Assembly (NCBI GenBank): GCA_003563455.1
Contig: PWRV01000310.1
Coordinates: forward strand, 1-17,838
DNA: 17,838 nucleotides
Source of the DNA: Thioalkalivibrio sp.
GTDB lineage: Bacteria; Pseudomonadota; Gammaproteobacteria; Ectothiorhodospirales; Ectothiorhodospiraceae
Reading direction: 5' to 3'
Shown one piece after another: positions 7,074 to 14,093 of this stretch. The notes under the pieces were generated by a model that was given only the letters and a program-made list of their open reading frames with translations, searched no databases and was not told the origin of the DNA. Numbering within the stretch: position 1 is the stretch's first letter; each line of letters starts with the position of its first letter. A program made the translations under genes and the position numbers.

Positions 7074-7538
7074 ATGCAAGCGCCCCCACGCGAACCTCCC
7101 GAGAGCTCCATCCCCGCGGCAAATCTGCGCTGGGAGCACTTTCCCCATGAGGCGGACATGGGTGTGCGCGGTTATGGTGACACCCTTGGCGAGGCCTTCG
7201 CGGCAGCCGCCACCGCCATGACCGCCATCGTGACCGACCCCACGGAGATCGAATCGGCGCAGCCGTTCGCGTTTGACTGCCCCGGTCCGGATCCCGAGCT
7301 GCTCCTTTTCGACTTCCTGAATGCCCTGGTCTACGAAATGGCCGTGGAAGGGCGACTGTTTGGGCGCTTCCGGGTCGAGGTCGATGACGGGAATCTCAGC
7401 GCCGAGGCCTGGGGCGAGCCGGTGGACCGCCTGCGCCATCAGCCAACCGTAGAGATCAAGGGTGCGACCTTCACCCAGCTTGCGGTCTGGCAGACGGAGG
7501 AAGGCCAGTGGATCGCGCAGTGCGTGCTGGACATCTGA
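7074..7538 (+). CDS. Archease (activator of the RtcB RNA ligase)
   Basis: This is a 154-residue protein. Archease speeds the guanylylation of RtcB and allows repeated turnover in RNA ligation. Recognisable features are the N-terminal HEADMGVRGYG (archeases usually have H-T-A-D-x-G), the LLLFDFLNALVYEM helix, VEIKGATFTQLAV and the conserved C-terminal VLDI carrying a metal-binding Asp (D153). Length fits the family. A TTG at 7062 would add four residues, but GAGG at 7064-7067 sits six bases before ATG 7074, which therefore is the better start. The first 15 residues are proline-rich and not conserved. The rtcB gene follows after 35 bases, giving a two-gene operon that confirms the assignment. 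Confidence 0.93.
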   Translation: MQAPPREPPESSIPAANLRWEHFPHEADMGVRGYGDTLGEAFAAAATAMTAIVTDPTEIESAQPFAFDCPGPDPELLLFDFLNALVYEMAVEGRLFGRFRVEVDDGNLSAEAWGEPVDRLRHQPTVEIKGATFTQLAVWQTEEGQWIAQCVLDI

Positions 7539-7573
7539 CGTCGTCGGACCGAATAGTCACGGAGGCACGAATC

Positions 7574-9004
7574 ATGGATATCAGCCGCTTCACCAGGCTT
7601 TCCGATACCGCCTGGCAGCTGGAACAAACCGGCCCGATGCGCGTCCCGGCCATCATCTACGGGGACGCTGGTCTGTTGAGCGAGATGGATGACAAGGTTG
7701 GGGAACAGGCCTCGAACGTGGCGGCATTGCCGGGTATCGTGGGAGCATCCTATGCGATGCCCGATGCCCACTGGGGGTACGGATTCCCGATCGGCGGAGT
7801 CGCTGCCTTCGATGCGGACGAGGGGGGCGTCGTGTCGGCCGGGGGCGTGGGCTTCGACGTGTCCTGCGGGGTTCGAACGCTGCTTACCGGGCTCACGCTG
7901 GACGACATCGGGGCGGTCAAACCGGCTCTCGCCGATGCGCTGTACGAGGCGGTCCCGGCGGGGGTCGGGAGTACCGGGGCGATCCGGCTCGACGACCGGC
8001 AGATGACCGCGATGCTCGAGGGCGGGGCCGCGTGGGCGGTGGAGCAGGGCTATGGCGAACCCGCGGACCTGCTGCGCATCGAGGAAGGCGGCGAAATGGC
8101 GGATGCCGATCCCTCGGCCGTGTCGAAACAGGCGCGCAAACGGCAGCGCAAGGAGATGGGGACGCTCGGTTCAGGCAACCACTACCTGGAGGTCCAGCGG
8201 ATCGCCGAGATCTTCGGCCCGGGGGTCGCGAGGACCTTTGGTCTGGTCGAGGGCGAGATCGTGGTGTCGATCCACTGCGGGTCCCGCGGCCTGGGCCACC
8301 AGATCGGCACCGAGTTCCTGCGCGAAATGGTGGTGGCCGCCGAGGAGCACGGCATCCATCTTCCGGAGCGCGAGCTGGCTTGCGCCCCGATCGACTCCGA
8401 GGTCGGGCAGCGCTATCTGGGCGCGATGCGTTCCGCGGTCAACTGTGCGCTCGCCAACCGGCAGATCATCACCCACCTGACGCGCGAAGCTTTTGCGGAC
8501 TTTTTCCCGGATCGAGCATTGAAACTTCTTTATGATGTGTCGCACAACACCTGCAAGACCGAGCGGCATGTGGTGGATGGTCGCGAGAGGGAATTGTACG
8601 TGCACCGCAAGGGCGCGACACGCGCTCGCCGGCCGGGTCATCCGGACCTGCCGGAAGCGTTGCGGTCTGCCGGTCAACCGGTGTTGATTGGGGGCTCGAT
8701 GGGCACGGGGTCCTTCATCCTGGTCGGTACCGAAGAGGGTGAAGGACTTTCGCTGCAGTCGGCCTGTCATGGAGCCGGGAGGGCGATGAGCCGGCACCAG
8801 GCGACGCGCCAGTGGCGCGGGCGGGAGCTGGTCGACGAACTCGAGGCGCGCGGCATCCTGATTCGGAGCCCCAGTCTGCGCGGCGTCGCCGAGGAAGCCC
8901 CCGGGGCCTACAAGGACGTGAGCCGGGTGGTCCAGGCGACCCACGATGCCGGTCTCGCCCGAATGGTCGCGCGCGTTGAGCCGGTGATCTGCATCAAGGG
9001 TTGA
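7574..9004 (+). CDS. rtcB: RNA-splicing ligase RtcB
   Basis: This 476-residue enzyme joins RNA 2',3'-cyclic phosphate or 3'-phosphate ends to 5'-OH ends using GTP and Mn2+. The length matches the archaeal/eukaryotic type more than the 408-residue E. coli protein. The metal ligands fall where expected: C98 (DVSCGVR), H203 (GSGNHYLEV), H234 (VSIHCGSRGLGHQ) and H324 (DVSHNTC). The guanylylated His is H399 in ACHGAGRAMSR. C98, H203 and H234 have the same numbers as in Pyrococcus horikoshii RtcB. ATG 7574 has GGAGG eight bases upstream; the frame is open 22 codons further up, overlapping archease, but that start is not needed. The partner is archease, not RtcA. Likely roles are repair of damaged tRNA or other RNAs. 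Confidence 0.97.
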   Translation: MDISRFTRLSDTAWQLEQTGPMRVPAIIYGDAGLLSEMDDKVGEQASNVAALPGIVGASYAMPDAHWGYGFPIGGVAAFDADEGGVVSAGGVGFDVSCGVRTLLTGLTLDDIGAVKPALADALYEAVPAGVGSTGAIRLDDRQMTAMLEGGAAWAVEQGYGEPADLLRIEEGGEMADADPSAVSKQARKRQRKEMGTLGSGNHYLEVQRIAEIFGPGVARTFGLVEGEIVVSIHCGSRGLGHQIGTEFLREMVVAAEEHGIHLPERELACAPIDSEVGQRYLGAMRSAVNCALANRQIITHLTREAFADFFPDRALKLLYDVSHNTCKTERHVVDGRERELYVHRKGATRARRPGHPDLPEALRSAGQPVLIGGSMGTGSFILVGTEEGEGLSLQSACHGAGRAMSRHQATRQWRGRELVDELEARGILIRSPSLRGVAEEAPGAYKDVSRVVQATHDAGLARMVARVEPVICIKG

Positions 9005-9118
9005 GCAGCCCCTGGGCGACCTTCCCCAGACGCCGGGATCGGCGAGAGGGCTCGGTTCCTGCAACGCCGGGGTGCCGTGCAGCAGCGTGCCTTGCACGCG
9101 AACAGCAACGAGGCAGAC

Positions 9119-9724
9119 ATGCACCGGGATGGCAGGGATCATTGGCAGTGGTCACTACCGATCGGGATCGCGCTCCTGGCCGTCATCCTGCAATGGTCCG
9201 TCGGTGCCGAGTGGCTGCGGCTCGATCGGGAGCACTTTCTCACCGAGCCATGGCGGCTGCTCGGGGCCCACTTCGTGCACCTGGGCTGGGTCCACCTCGG
9301 GCTGAATCTCGCCGGGCTCGCCCTCCTCTGGGCGCTGCTGGGCGACACGCTCAGGTCGGTGTGGTGGGCGTTGGGCGTGGTGGTCCTGGCCCTCGGGGTC
9401 AGTGCGGGCCTGTTGTGGTGTTCACCTGGCGTGGGATGGTACGTGGGATTCTCTGGCGTGCTGCACGGTCTGTTCGCTGCGGGCGCGGTCGCCAACCTGC
9501 AGCGCATGACTACGCTCGCGCTGGCCGTGCTGGGCATCCTGTTCGTGAAACTGGCAGCCGAGTGGATGGGCGAGGGGGACCCCCTTGCGGCGGCATGGAT
9601 AAACGGCGCCGTGATCGTGGATGCGCACCTCTATGGCGTGATCGTTGGTCTGGTTTACGGGGCGATCCTGCTGGCGCTCGCCATGCGGTCGTCAACAGGC
9701 CGCGGATCTCCCCCTTCGCCGTAA
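9119..9724 (+). CDS. Rhombosortase, rhomboid-family intramembrane serine protease
   Basis: This is a 201-residue polytopic membrane protein from ATG 9119, which has GAGG five bases upstream; a GTG start at 9077 lacks such support. It has about six hydrophobic segments. Rhomboid landmarks are HFVHLGWVHLGLN (H59 and N63 in the HxxxN pattern of TM2), the catalytic serine S112 in GFSGVLHGL, and the catalytic His H170 in VDAHLYGVIVG. The GFSGVLHGL form is typical of rhombosortases, which cut proteins bearing a GlyGly-CTERM tail so that they can be moved to the outside of the cell. No GlyGly-CTERM substrate is encoded in this window. The gene begins 114 bases after rtcB and is probably functionally unrelated to it. 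It could be a plain small rhomboid, though the motif favours rhombosortase. Confidence 0.88.
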   Translation: MHRDGRDHWQWSLPIGIALLAVILQWSVGAEWLRLDREHFLTEPWRLLGAHFVHLGWVHLGLNLAGLALLWALLGDTLRSVWWALGVVVLALGVSAGLLWCSPGVGWYVGFSGVLHGLFAAGAVANLQRMTTLALAVLGILFVKLAAEWMGEGDPLAAAWINGAVIVDAHLYGVIVGLVYGAILLALAMRSSTGRGSPPSP

Positions 9725-9744
9725 TCGCCTCATGCGGGATGGGG

Positions 9745-9764
9745 GACGGATGCAAAAATCCGTC
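9745..9764. other. Perfect 7-base-stem hairpin downstream of rhombosortase
   Basis: GACGGAT (9745-9751) and ATCCGTC (9758-9764) pair perfectly around GCAAAA. It lies 20 bases after the rhombosortase stop. No T-tract follows (TGCGAGCG), so it is not a classic intrinsic terminator, but it could stabilise the mRNA 3' end. Confidence 0.45.
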
Positions 9765-9794
9765 TGCGAGCGCGGTACCGGAGTTGGTGGTGCG

Positions 9795-9825
9795 CGGAAT
9801 AGTTCCGGGCCCATTTCGTCCGGAA
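9795..9825. promoter_or_regulatory. Clustered CGGAA/TTCCG inverted repeats upstream of the phosphatase gene
   Basis: CGGAA-TAG-TTCCG (9795-9807) is followed by a further CCGGAA (9820-9825), which is itself an inverted match to TTCCGG (9803-9808). Three half-sites within 31 bases, 44 bases before the phosphatase ATG, could be a regulator site. No regulator is identified and the motif is short. Confidence 0.25.
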
Positions 9826-9868
9826 ATACCAGAGAGCGCGATCCGCCCGCCCACCAGGAGTCCACCCA

Positions 9869-10474
9869 ATGAAGATGGTACGCACCACCATATCCCTTGC
9901 TGTTGCCTCTGCGCTGGTCATGCTGGCGGGCCCCAACTCGCTGGCGGCCGACGAGCCCGCACTGTGGTCGGCCCTGGCCGATGGAGGCAAGGTCGTGATG
10001 ATCCGGCACACGCAGTCGGAGGAAGCGACACCGGAGGTTTCCATGCATCTGTCGCCCGAGCGTGACTGCGCCGAGGAGCAGAATCTGAGTGAAGAGGGTC
10101 GCGAGCAGGCGCGGGCCCTTGGCGAGCGCTTCCAGGAACAGGGCGTCACCGTCGACGCGGTGATGAGCAGCGAATTCTGCCGGGCGCGCCAGACAGCGGA
10201 GCTGGCCTTCGGTGACTACGAGGCATGGACCCCGCTCAACCTGATCGAGTCGTTACCGGCGGGCGAGACCGAATGGTTGATGGAGGATGTGCGGGAACGG
10301 ATCGGGGAGTTCGATGGCGACGGTGTGCTGGTGCTGGTCAGTCACCGCAGCAACATCAACACCATCACCTTCCGGCAGACGGAGCCGGGTGACATGGTGG
10401 TCACGGAACCGGAGGGGTTTGGTGCATTCGATGTGCTGGGAATAATTCCGAGGGATCAGGGAAGCGCCGAATAA
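9869..10474 (+). CDS. Exported histidine phosphatase superfamily protein
   Basis: This 201-residue protein has a Sec signal peptide (MKMVRTTISLAVASALVMLAG..., cleavage near LAA-DEP at about 27), so it acts in the periplasm. The mature domain carries branch-2-like or SixA-like histidine phosphatase features: R46-H47-T48 (VVMIRHT, where RHG is more usual), NLSEEGREQARALG, SEFCRARQTAELAF with further phosphate-binding Arg residues, and the second catalytic His H159 in LVSHRSNINTITF. C67 and C104 may form a disulfide. AGGAG eight bases before ATG 9869 supports the start. The substrate is unknown; phosphorylated sugars or lipid-derived phosphates are possible. It lies 144 bases after rhombosortase and is convergent with the cytochrome gene. 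No GlyGly-CTERM tail is present, so it is not the rhombosortase substrate. Confidence 0.88.
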   Translation: MKMVRTTISLAVASALVMLAGPNSLAADEPALWSALADGGKVVMIRHTQSEEATPEVSMHLSPERDCAEEQNLSEEGREQARALGERFQEQGVTVDAVMSSEFCRARQTAELAFGDYEAWTPLNLIESLPAGETEWLMEDVRERIGEFDGDGVLVLVSHRSNINTITFRQTEPGDMVVTEPEGFGAFDVLGIIPRDQGSAE

Positions 10475-10741
10475 ACCCGTCCTGGCTTTCTCAGCGCATA
10501 CTGCGCTCCCGGCGATTTGCAGCTTGTTTCAGGATCAACCACCCGCTGTGGTCGATTCGGGCGGCACTTCCGTGTGCCCGGGAAACCCCGATGAATCGGC
10601 GTTTCCCTGGGCATTCGCGCGCGAACAGGGCCGTCCGCGCCGTCTTCGGGATGATCAGGGCCAGCGAGGGACCGGTTTATCGGCCCCGCTATCGGGCGTT
10701 GCGCTTCCCGAAGGGAGCGGACCTTGCCTGCAGGAAACGGC
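10475..10741. other. Hairpin-rich spacer between convergent genes
   Basis: This 267-base region lies between the phosphatase stop and the cytochrome stop. It holds several small dyads: AGCGCA-TAC-TGCGCT (10493-10507), ACCAC-CCGCT-GTGGT (near 10538-10552), a 28-base hairpin at 10580-10607 whose 7-base GGGAAAC/GTTTCCC arms continue past one C-C mismatch, and CGCTTCCC-GAA-GGGAGCG near 10699-10716. None is followed by a T-tract. An open frame of 80 codons on the plus strand (10524-10766) has no recognisable features and overlaps the cytochrome end. The region may provide bidirectional termination or hold decayed repeats. Confidence 0.45.
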
Positions 10742-11056
10742 TCAGTTGAATTCCTCTGCGATGTAGGCTGACACGTTCTCGATGTCCTCATCGCTCAGCC
10801 CGGTGGCATGGGGCGCCATCAGCGCGGTGTTTTCTCCCACCTGCTCGCCCGCCCGGTAGCGCATGAGTTTGTCTGCGAGGTAATCCGCGTCCTTGCCGGT
10901 CAGCGCCGGAAAGATGGCCTGTCCCTGTCCCGTGGGCCCATGACAGGCGATACAGGGCTGATAGGTGGCCGCGCCTGCCTCGAGGTCGGCGGCCTGAAGG
11001 TTCGCGCCTGCGGACACGGCGACGGCGCTGGCAGCAATGATCAGATACTTCTTCAT
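10742..11056 (-). CDS. Small class I cytochrome c (c553-like)
   Basis: This is a 104-residue exported monohaem cytochrome. Its signal peptide is MKKYLIIAASAVAVSAGANLQA, leaving a mature protein of about 82 residues. The haem site is C35-I-A-C-H39 (CIACHGPTGQGQ), and the likely distal ligand is M80 in ALMAPHATGLSDEDI. The pattern CxxCHGPxGQG...PALxGKDAxYLxxKLxxYRxGxR and a final helix (VSAYIAEE) are standard for c553/c4-type electron carriers. The start has AAGGAGAG six bases upstream on the minus strand. It lies downstream of the rhodanese gene in the same direction, with hairpins between, so co-transcription is uncertain. The probable role is to carry electrons between a periplasmic dehydrogenase or sulfur enzyme and an oxidase. 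Confidence 0.94.
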   Translation of the reverse strand: MKKYLIIAASAVAVSAGANLQAADLEAGAATYQPCIACHGPTGQGQAIFPALTGKDADYLADKLMRYRAGEQVGENTALMAPHATGLSDEDIENVSAYIAEEFN

Positions 11057-11122
11057 GTGTCTCTCCTTCGGTTCTTGGCGTTGGTTGGGCGTTATGCCGG
11101 CTCAGAGCGCACTGCCCAGCCG

Positions 11123-11146
11123 GACTGCGGCGTTGCCCGCGCAGTC
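11123..11146. other. 7-base-stem hairpin upstream of the cytochrome c gene
   Basis: GACTGCG (11123-11129) and CGCAGTC (11140-11146) pair perfectly around a 10-base loop. It sits 67 bases before the cytochrome start on the minus strand, between the terminator-like hairpin and the gene, and could be part of the 5' leader or of termination from upstream. Confidence 0.35.
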
Positions 11147-11159
11147 GGGAGAAAGGCTA

Positions 11160-11183
11160 CCAGCGCCGAAGATTCGGCACTGG
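11160..11183 (-). terminator. Likely terminator-type hairpin after the rhodanese gene
   Basis: On the minus strand CCAGTGCCGAA and TTCGGCGCTGG pair over almost their full length (one G-T wobble), with TC at the centre. The T-rich stretch TAGCCTTTCTCCC follows. It starts 45 bases after the rhodanese stop codon. The tail is pyrimidine-rich and not a clean T-run, so termination may be partial. Confidence 0.45.
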
Positions 11184-11227
11184 CGGCGCGGGTTGATGGC
11201 CGATCGGCGTGATGCTCCCGAGCCTTA

Positions 11228-12166
11228 CTACAGTGCATGGGCCGCGTCCCAGGGATCGGGACCCATCACCACGGGCAGTGACAGCTCGTTGCCCCAGTGC
11301 GCCCAGCCCCCGTTGTAGAGCCGAACGTCCTCGAAACCCAGGGCCTTCAGCTGGATATAGGCCAGGGTGTTGCGGAAGCCGTCATGGCAGTAGGCGTAGA
11401 TGGTCTTGTCCCTCGGGATGTCCGCATACATTTCCTCGAGGACCTCGAGGGAGCGCCACTTCTGACCGTCGGTATGCTGCAGGCCCTCCACATTCACGGC
11501 GCCGGGGATGTGGCCCGCACGCACGGCACCGTTCATCACCTCACCCGTGTACTGTTCCTCGGGACGGGCATCCAGCAACACGATGTTCTCGTCACGCAGG
11601 GAGTACACGTCGCGATAGATGTCTGTCCATTCGATGATAAGACCGTCGCGCGCTGGCTGCAGACTGACGTTGCCGGGGGTCACCTCGGGCGGCTCGGTCG
11701 AGAGGTCGTTGAATGCCTCCCATTCTCCGGTGCCGCAGTCCATGATCCGGACGCGGTCCATGTCGAAACCGTAGAGGTCGAGCAGGAAGTAGATGCGCGA
11801 GGCGAGGGCGGTACGGGAATCATCGTAGATGACGACCAGCGAGTCATCGTTCACGCCCCAGCCGCGCAGCGTCTCCTGGAAGGCCTCCCGGGACGGATAA
11901 CGCATGATGGGGACCGCGTGGTTGTCGCCCAGATCCGAAAAGCGCTGGACCTGACGGGCACCGGGAATGTGACCGACGGTGAAGTAGCGGTTGGGATAAT
12001 ACCGAACCTCGAGCAGCACCAGCGATGGATCATCGATGTGGTCCTCCAGCCATATCGAATCGACCAGGAAGGCCGGGCGGTCGGCGTGGGCGGCTGCGGA
12101 TATCACGAGCAGTGCGGCGGCCAGGATCAGGGATCGGATCAAAGTTGCTGTTCGGTCGGACGGCAT
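11228..12166 (-). CDS. Exported two-domain rhodanese (sulfurtransferase)
   Basis: This is a 312-residue protein from ATG 12166, which has GAGGAG about nine bases upstream. The frame stays open further upstream, but that part lacks a signal peptide and crosses a repeat. A signal peptide ending near AAAHA-DR (residue 29) predicts a periplasmic location. Two rhodanese domains follow. In the first (about 30-155) the active-site loop reads YDDSRTALASR with no Cys at D116/S117, so it is inactive, as is usual in tandem rhodaneses. In the second (about 180-295) the loop C260-H-D-G-F-R carries the sulfur-accepting cysteine. Other landmarks are VGHIPGA, AGHIPGAVN and LYNGGWAHW. It would move sulfane sulfur from thiosulfate or a persulfide to an acceptor such as cyanide or a thiol. 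Its neighbours are a thiol-redox membrane protein and a cytochrome c, consistent with periplasmic sulfur redox work. Confidence 0.93.
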   Translation of the reverse strand: MPSDRTATLIRSLILAAALLVISAAAHADRPAFLVDSIWLEDHIDDPSLVLLEVRYYPNRYFTVGHIPGARQVQRFSDLGDNHAVPIMRYPSREAFQETLRGWGVNDDSLVVIYDDSRTALASRIYFLLDLYGFDMDRVRIMDCGTGEWEAFNDLSTEPPEVTPGNVSLQPARDGLIIEWTDIYRDVYSLRDENIVLLDARPEEQYTGEVMNGAVRAGHIPGAVNVEGLQHTDGQKWRSLEVLEEMYADIPRDKTIYAYCHDGFRNTLAYIQLKALGFEDVRLYNGGWAHWGNELSLPVVMGPDPWDAAHAL

Positions 12167-12348
12167 CAGTGGACTCCTCGCAGGGTCATTTGTGTGCTTT
12201 TTGGGTGGCCCGTGGTCTGGACGTGCACTGGGATGACGTACCAGTCCGTCGAAATCTTCCACAGCGGCTGGCTTCCGTTGCCAGTCCACCCTGTGCTCCG
12301 GGACTGGATGACGGGCCACCTCGTTCCCGGCCCTGCGCTTCGGGCGCG

Positions 12349-12378
12349 GTAGGGAGGGCCAAGCGCAGTGGGCCCTCC
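12349..12378 (+). repeat. 30-base palindromic intergenic repeat, copy 2
   Basis: GGAGGGCC (12353-12360) and GGCCCTCC (12371-12378) are perfect 8-base arms around a 10-base loop, preceded by GTAG. It matches copy 1 at 6814-6843 at 25 of 30 positions. The arms stay paired although the base differs (T to A on one side, G to T on the other), which suggests selection for the hairpin. It lies 15 bases beyond the stop of the CcdA-like gene, where it could protect or end that transcript. Confidence 0.7.
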
Positions 12379-12392
12379 ATGAGGTCTTCGGA

Positions 12393-13697
12393 TCAGCCGG
12401 CCGGCTCGGCGGTGACGCGTTTGTGTACGCCCATGATCAGCAGGGCCAGCGCGATCGTGCCGATGAAGAGCATCAGCGTCGCACCGACGTCGTTCATCAA
12501 CCCGGGATCGGTCACCAGCACCAGCGCGAGGGCGACCATGATCATCCCGCCGACCAGCTTCAGGTTGCGGCCGTGGCTCTCCTGAAACTTGCCCATGCGC
12601 AGGGTGATCAGCGCGGCGAAGAAGACGACCAGTTCGATCAGCAGGTAGACCAGCAGGTAGATGCCCAGCAGTATCAGGAACGCCGTTCCGGTCACGCCGC
12701 GCTCCGCAACGATTCCGCTCCAGATCACCGGGAAACCGGCCGTGCACGGCAGCTCGACCAACGCGATTCCCGAGGCCATCACGATGGTCGCGAAAAGCAG
12801 CGCGAAGCCCGTCAGCTGCGGGTTCAGCAACCTGCGCATCCCCTGATAGATCCCCGGCTTCTGGCTGTCGGCAATGGTGAACGACGGTCCCTTCCTGAAC
12901 CAGAAATAATCCTTGATGTTGACCAGGCCAAAGGTCAGTGCAAAAGCCGCGACCACCCACTGGACCCACGTGAGATAAAGGATGTAGCTGAGGACGCCGA
13001 AGACACCGGCAATGAAGGCGCCGTAGATCAGTGCCGTCGTCGTAAGGAAGGTGATGCCGACCAGCGCGATCCGTCCCCGTGAGCCCGAGTGGATCACCAG
13101 GCCGAGCAGGAGGGTGAGCACCCACAGCGAACAGGGATTGAGGCCGTCGATGAAGGCCACCAGCAGTGTGGTGACGATCAACGGCTGCACCCCGAGGTCC
13201 ACGGTGCCGATCAGCGGAATGTTGATCTCGTTGTCGTTCTGAAGATCCGCGATGCCGAGTGCCTCGGGCCCCGGATCAGCGGGATCGACTTCCTCGCGGG
13301 TGCCGCGGAGGTCCGCGATCTCTCCCCGGATCGTCCGTTCCATTTCACGGCGGATCTGAGGCCCGTCACCCACCCACGCCCGCCCGCCAACAAAGGTCGT
13401 CGGCACCGAGCCCGGTTCAATTCCGTGAGCGATGGACAGCGCAATGAAGAGCTGGTGATGGGCATCCGTGCGGAAGACCTCGAATTCCCGGATCTCGAGC
13501 TCCGCGTAGCGCTCCTCAAGTTCCCGCAGGAAGGGCTTCTGGTCGTCGCAGTGCGGGCACCCCACGCCCCAGAAGACGAACATGCGGACGTTGTCCGCTT
13601 CGCCGCCGCTGCCCTGTGCCTGTGCACCCCCGGAGAGGAGGATCAGTGCAACGAAGGTCAGTCCGGAAAACCATGACAGCAGGCGACGGTAAGGCAC
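12393..13697 (-). CDS. Thioredoxin-like domain fused to CcdA/DsbD-like membrane domain
   Basis: This is a 434-residue fusion. Residues 1-28 are a signal peptide (MPYRRLLSWFSGLTFVALIL..., ending AQAQG). Residues about 36-130 form a thioredoxin/glutaredoxin-like domain with the redox pair C47-P-H-C50 and a cis-proline P99 (SVPTTFVGG). From about 170 to 425 there are some eight membrane segments with the CcdA/DsbD-type paired cysteines C189 (GLNPCSLW) and C318 (VELPCTAGF). Known relatives carry electrons from cytoplasmic thioredoxin across the membrane to periplasmic thiols. Here the periplasmic acceptor domain is fused at the N-terminus. The CPHC motif is DsbA-like, but the pairing with a CcdA core suggests it works as a reductase. 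The start is GTG at 13697 with GGAG eight bases upstream. The rhodanese gene starts 226 bases downstream on the same strand. Targets could include the rhodanese, the cytochrome or other exported thiol proteins. Confidence 0.88.
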   Translation of the reverse strand: MPYRRLLSWFSGLTFVALILLSGGAQAQGSGGEADNVRMFVFWGVGCPHCDDQKPFLRELEERYAELEIREFEVFRTDAHHQLFIALSIAHGIEPGSVPTTFVGGRAWVGDGPQIRREMERTIRGEIADLRGTREEVDPADPGPEALGIADLQNDNEINIPLIGTVDLGVQPLIVTTLLVAFIDGLNPCSLWVLTLLLGLVIHSGSRGRIALVGITFLTTTALIYGAFIAGVFGVLSYILYLTWVQWVVAAFALTFGLVNIKDYFWFRKGPSFTIADSQKPGIYQGMRRLLNPQLTGFALLFATIVMASGIALVELPCTAGFPVIWSGIVAERGVTGTAFLILLGIYLLVYLLIELVVFFAALITLRMGKFQESHGRNLKLVGGMIMVALALVLVTDPGLMNDVGATLMLFIGTIALALLIMGVHKRVTAEPAG

Positions 13698-13795
13698 TGG
13701 ACGTTCTCCGGTCGAAAAGGACGTGGTTTGTGGCCGGATCGCCGCGCAGCGTACACGTTAACTTTAATGGCACGCGCAGCCAGCCCGGACGATGA

Positions 13796-13908
13796 AAGCT
13801 CCCTCCCCCGCGTGCGGGGGAGGGTTGGGGTGGGGGTGCAGCGTCGGGCCCGGCCCCCCCCCCCGGCCCCTCCCCCGCAAGCGGGAGAGGGGAGAGATGC
13901 GCGAGCTT
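13796..13908. repeat. Inverted pair of GC-rich palindromes, MITE-like intergenic element
   Basis: The 113-base element is bounded by AAGCTC (13796-13801) and GAGCTT (13903-13908), a perfect terminal inverted repeat. Inside are two strong dyads. CCCTCCCCCGC/GCGGGGGAGGG (13801-13824) is perfect over 11 bases. CCCCTCCCCCGC/GCGGGAGAGGGG (13867-13892) pairs at 11 of 12 positions. The second is an inverted version of the first, so the whole could form a cruciform. The internal C11 run is prone to length change and to sequencing error. There is no coding content. Whether it is mobile or only a termination signal is not shown by the sequence. Confidence 0.65.
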
Positions 13909-14056
13909 CACGTTAGGAGCTGGCGGCAGCGATCGTTGTGACCTGAGTCAAGCAAATCACGGATCGGGAAAATCCGGCAGAATGGGGAAAATGAAGGCTG
14001 GCGGAGCGATCGCGGCCCGGACCGGGTCGCAGCAGAAGGGACTGTGAGGAGAGGAT

Positions 14057-14093
14057 CGTTGCCATTGCAACGCTTCAACTAGGCTTGTAGAAT
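14057..14093 (+). promoter_or_regulatory. arsR operon promoter with overlapping operator palindrome
   Basis: TTGCAA (14065-14070, 4 of 6 to the -35 consensus) and TAGAAT (14088-14093, 5 of 6 to the -10) are exactly 17 bases apart. CGTTGC-CATT-GCAACG (14057-14072) is a perfect 6-base inverted repeat covering the -35 box, the position expected for an ArsR repressor site that blocks RNA polymerase. The predicted transcription start, about seven bases after the -10, coincides with the A of the arsR ATG at 14100. Confidence 0.7.

Noticed and set aside
10524..10766. 80-codon open frame on the plus strand between the phosphatase and cytochrome genes
   Set aside because: No ribosome site, no recognised motif, many prolines, and its end overlaps the cytochrome c gene; more likely non-coding.
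12167..12319. Upstream extension of the rhodanese by 51 residues
   Set aside because: It would bury the signal peptide inside the protein and has no family match; ATG 12166 has a GAGGAG site.
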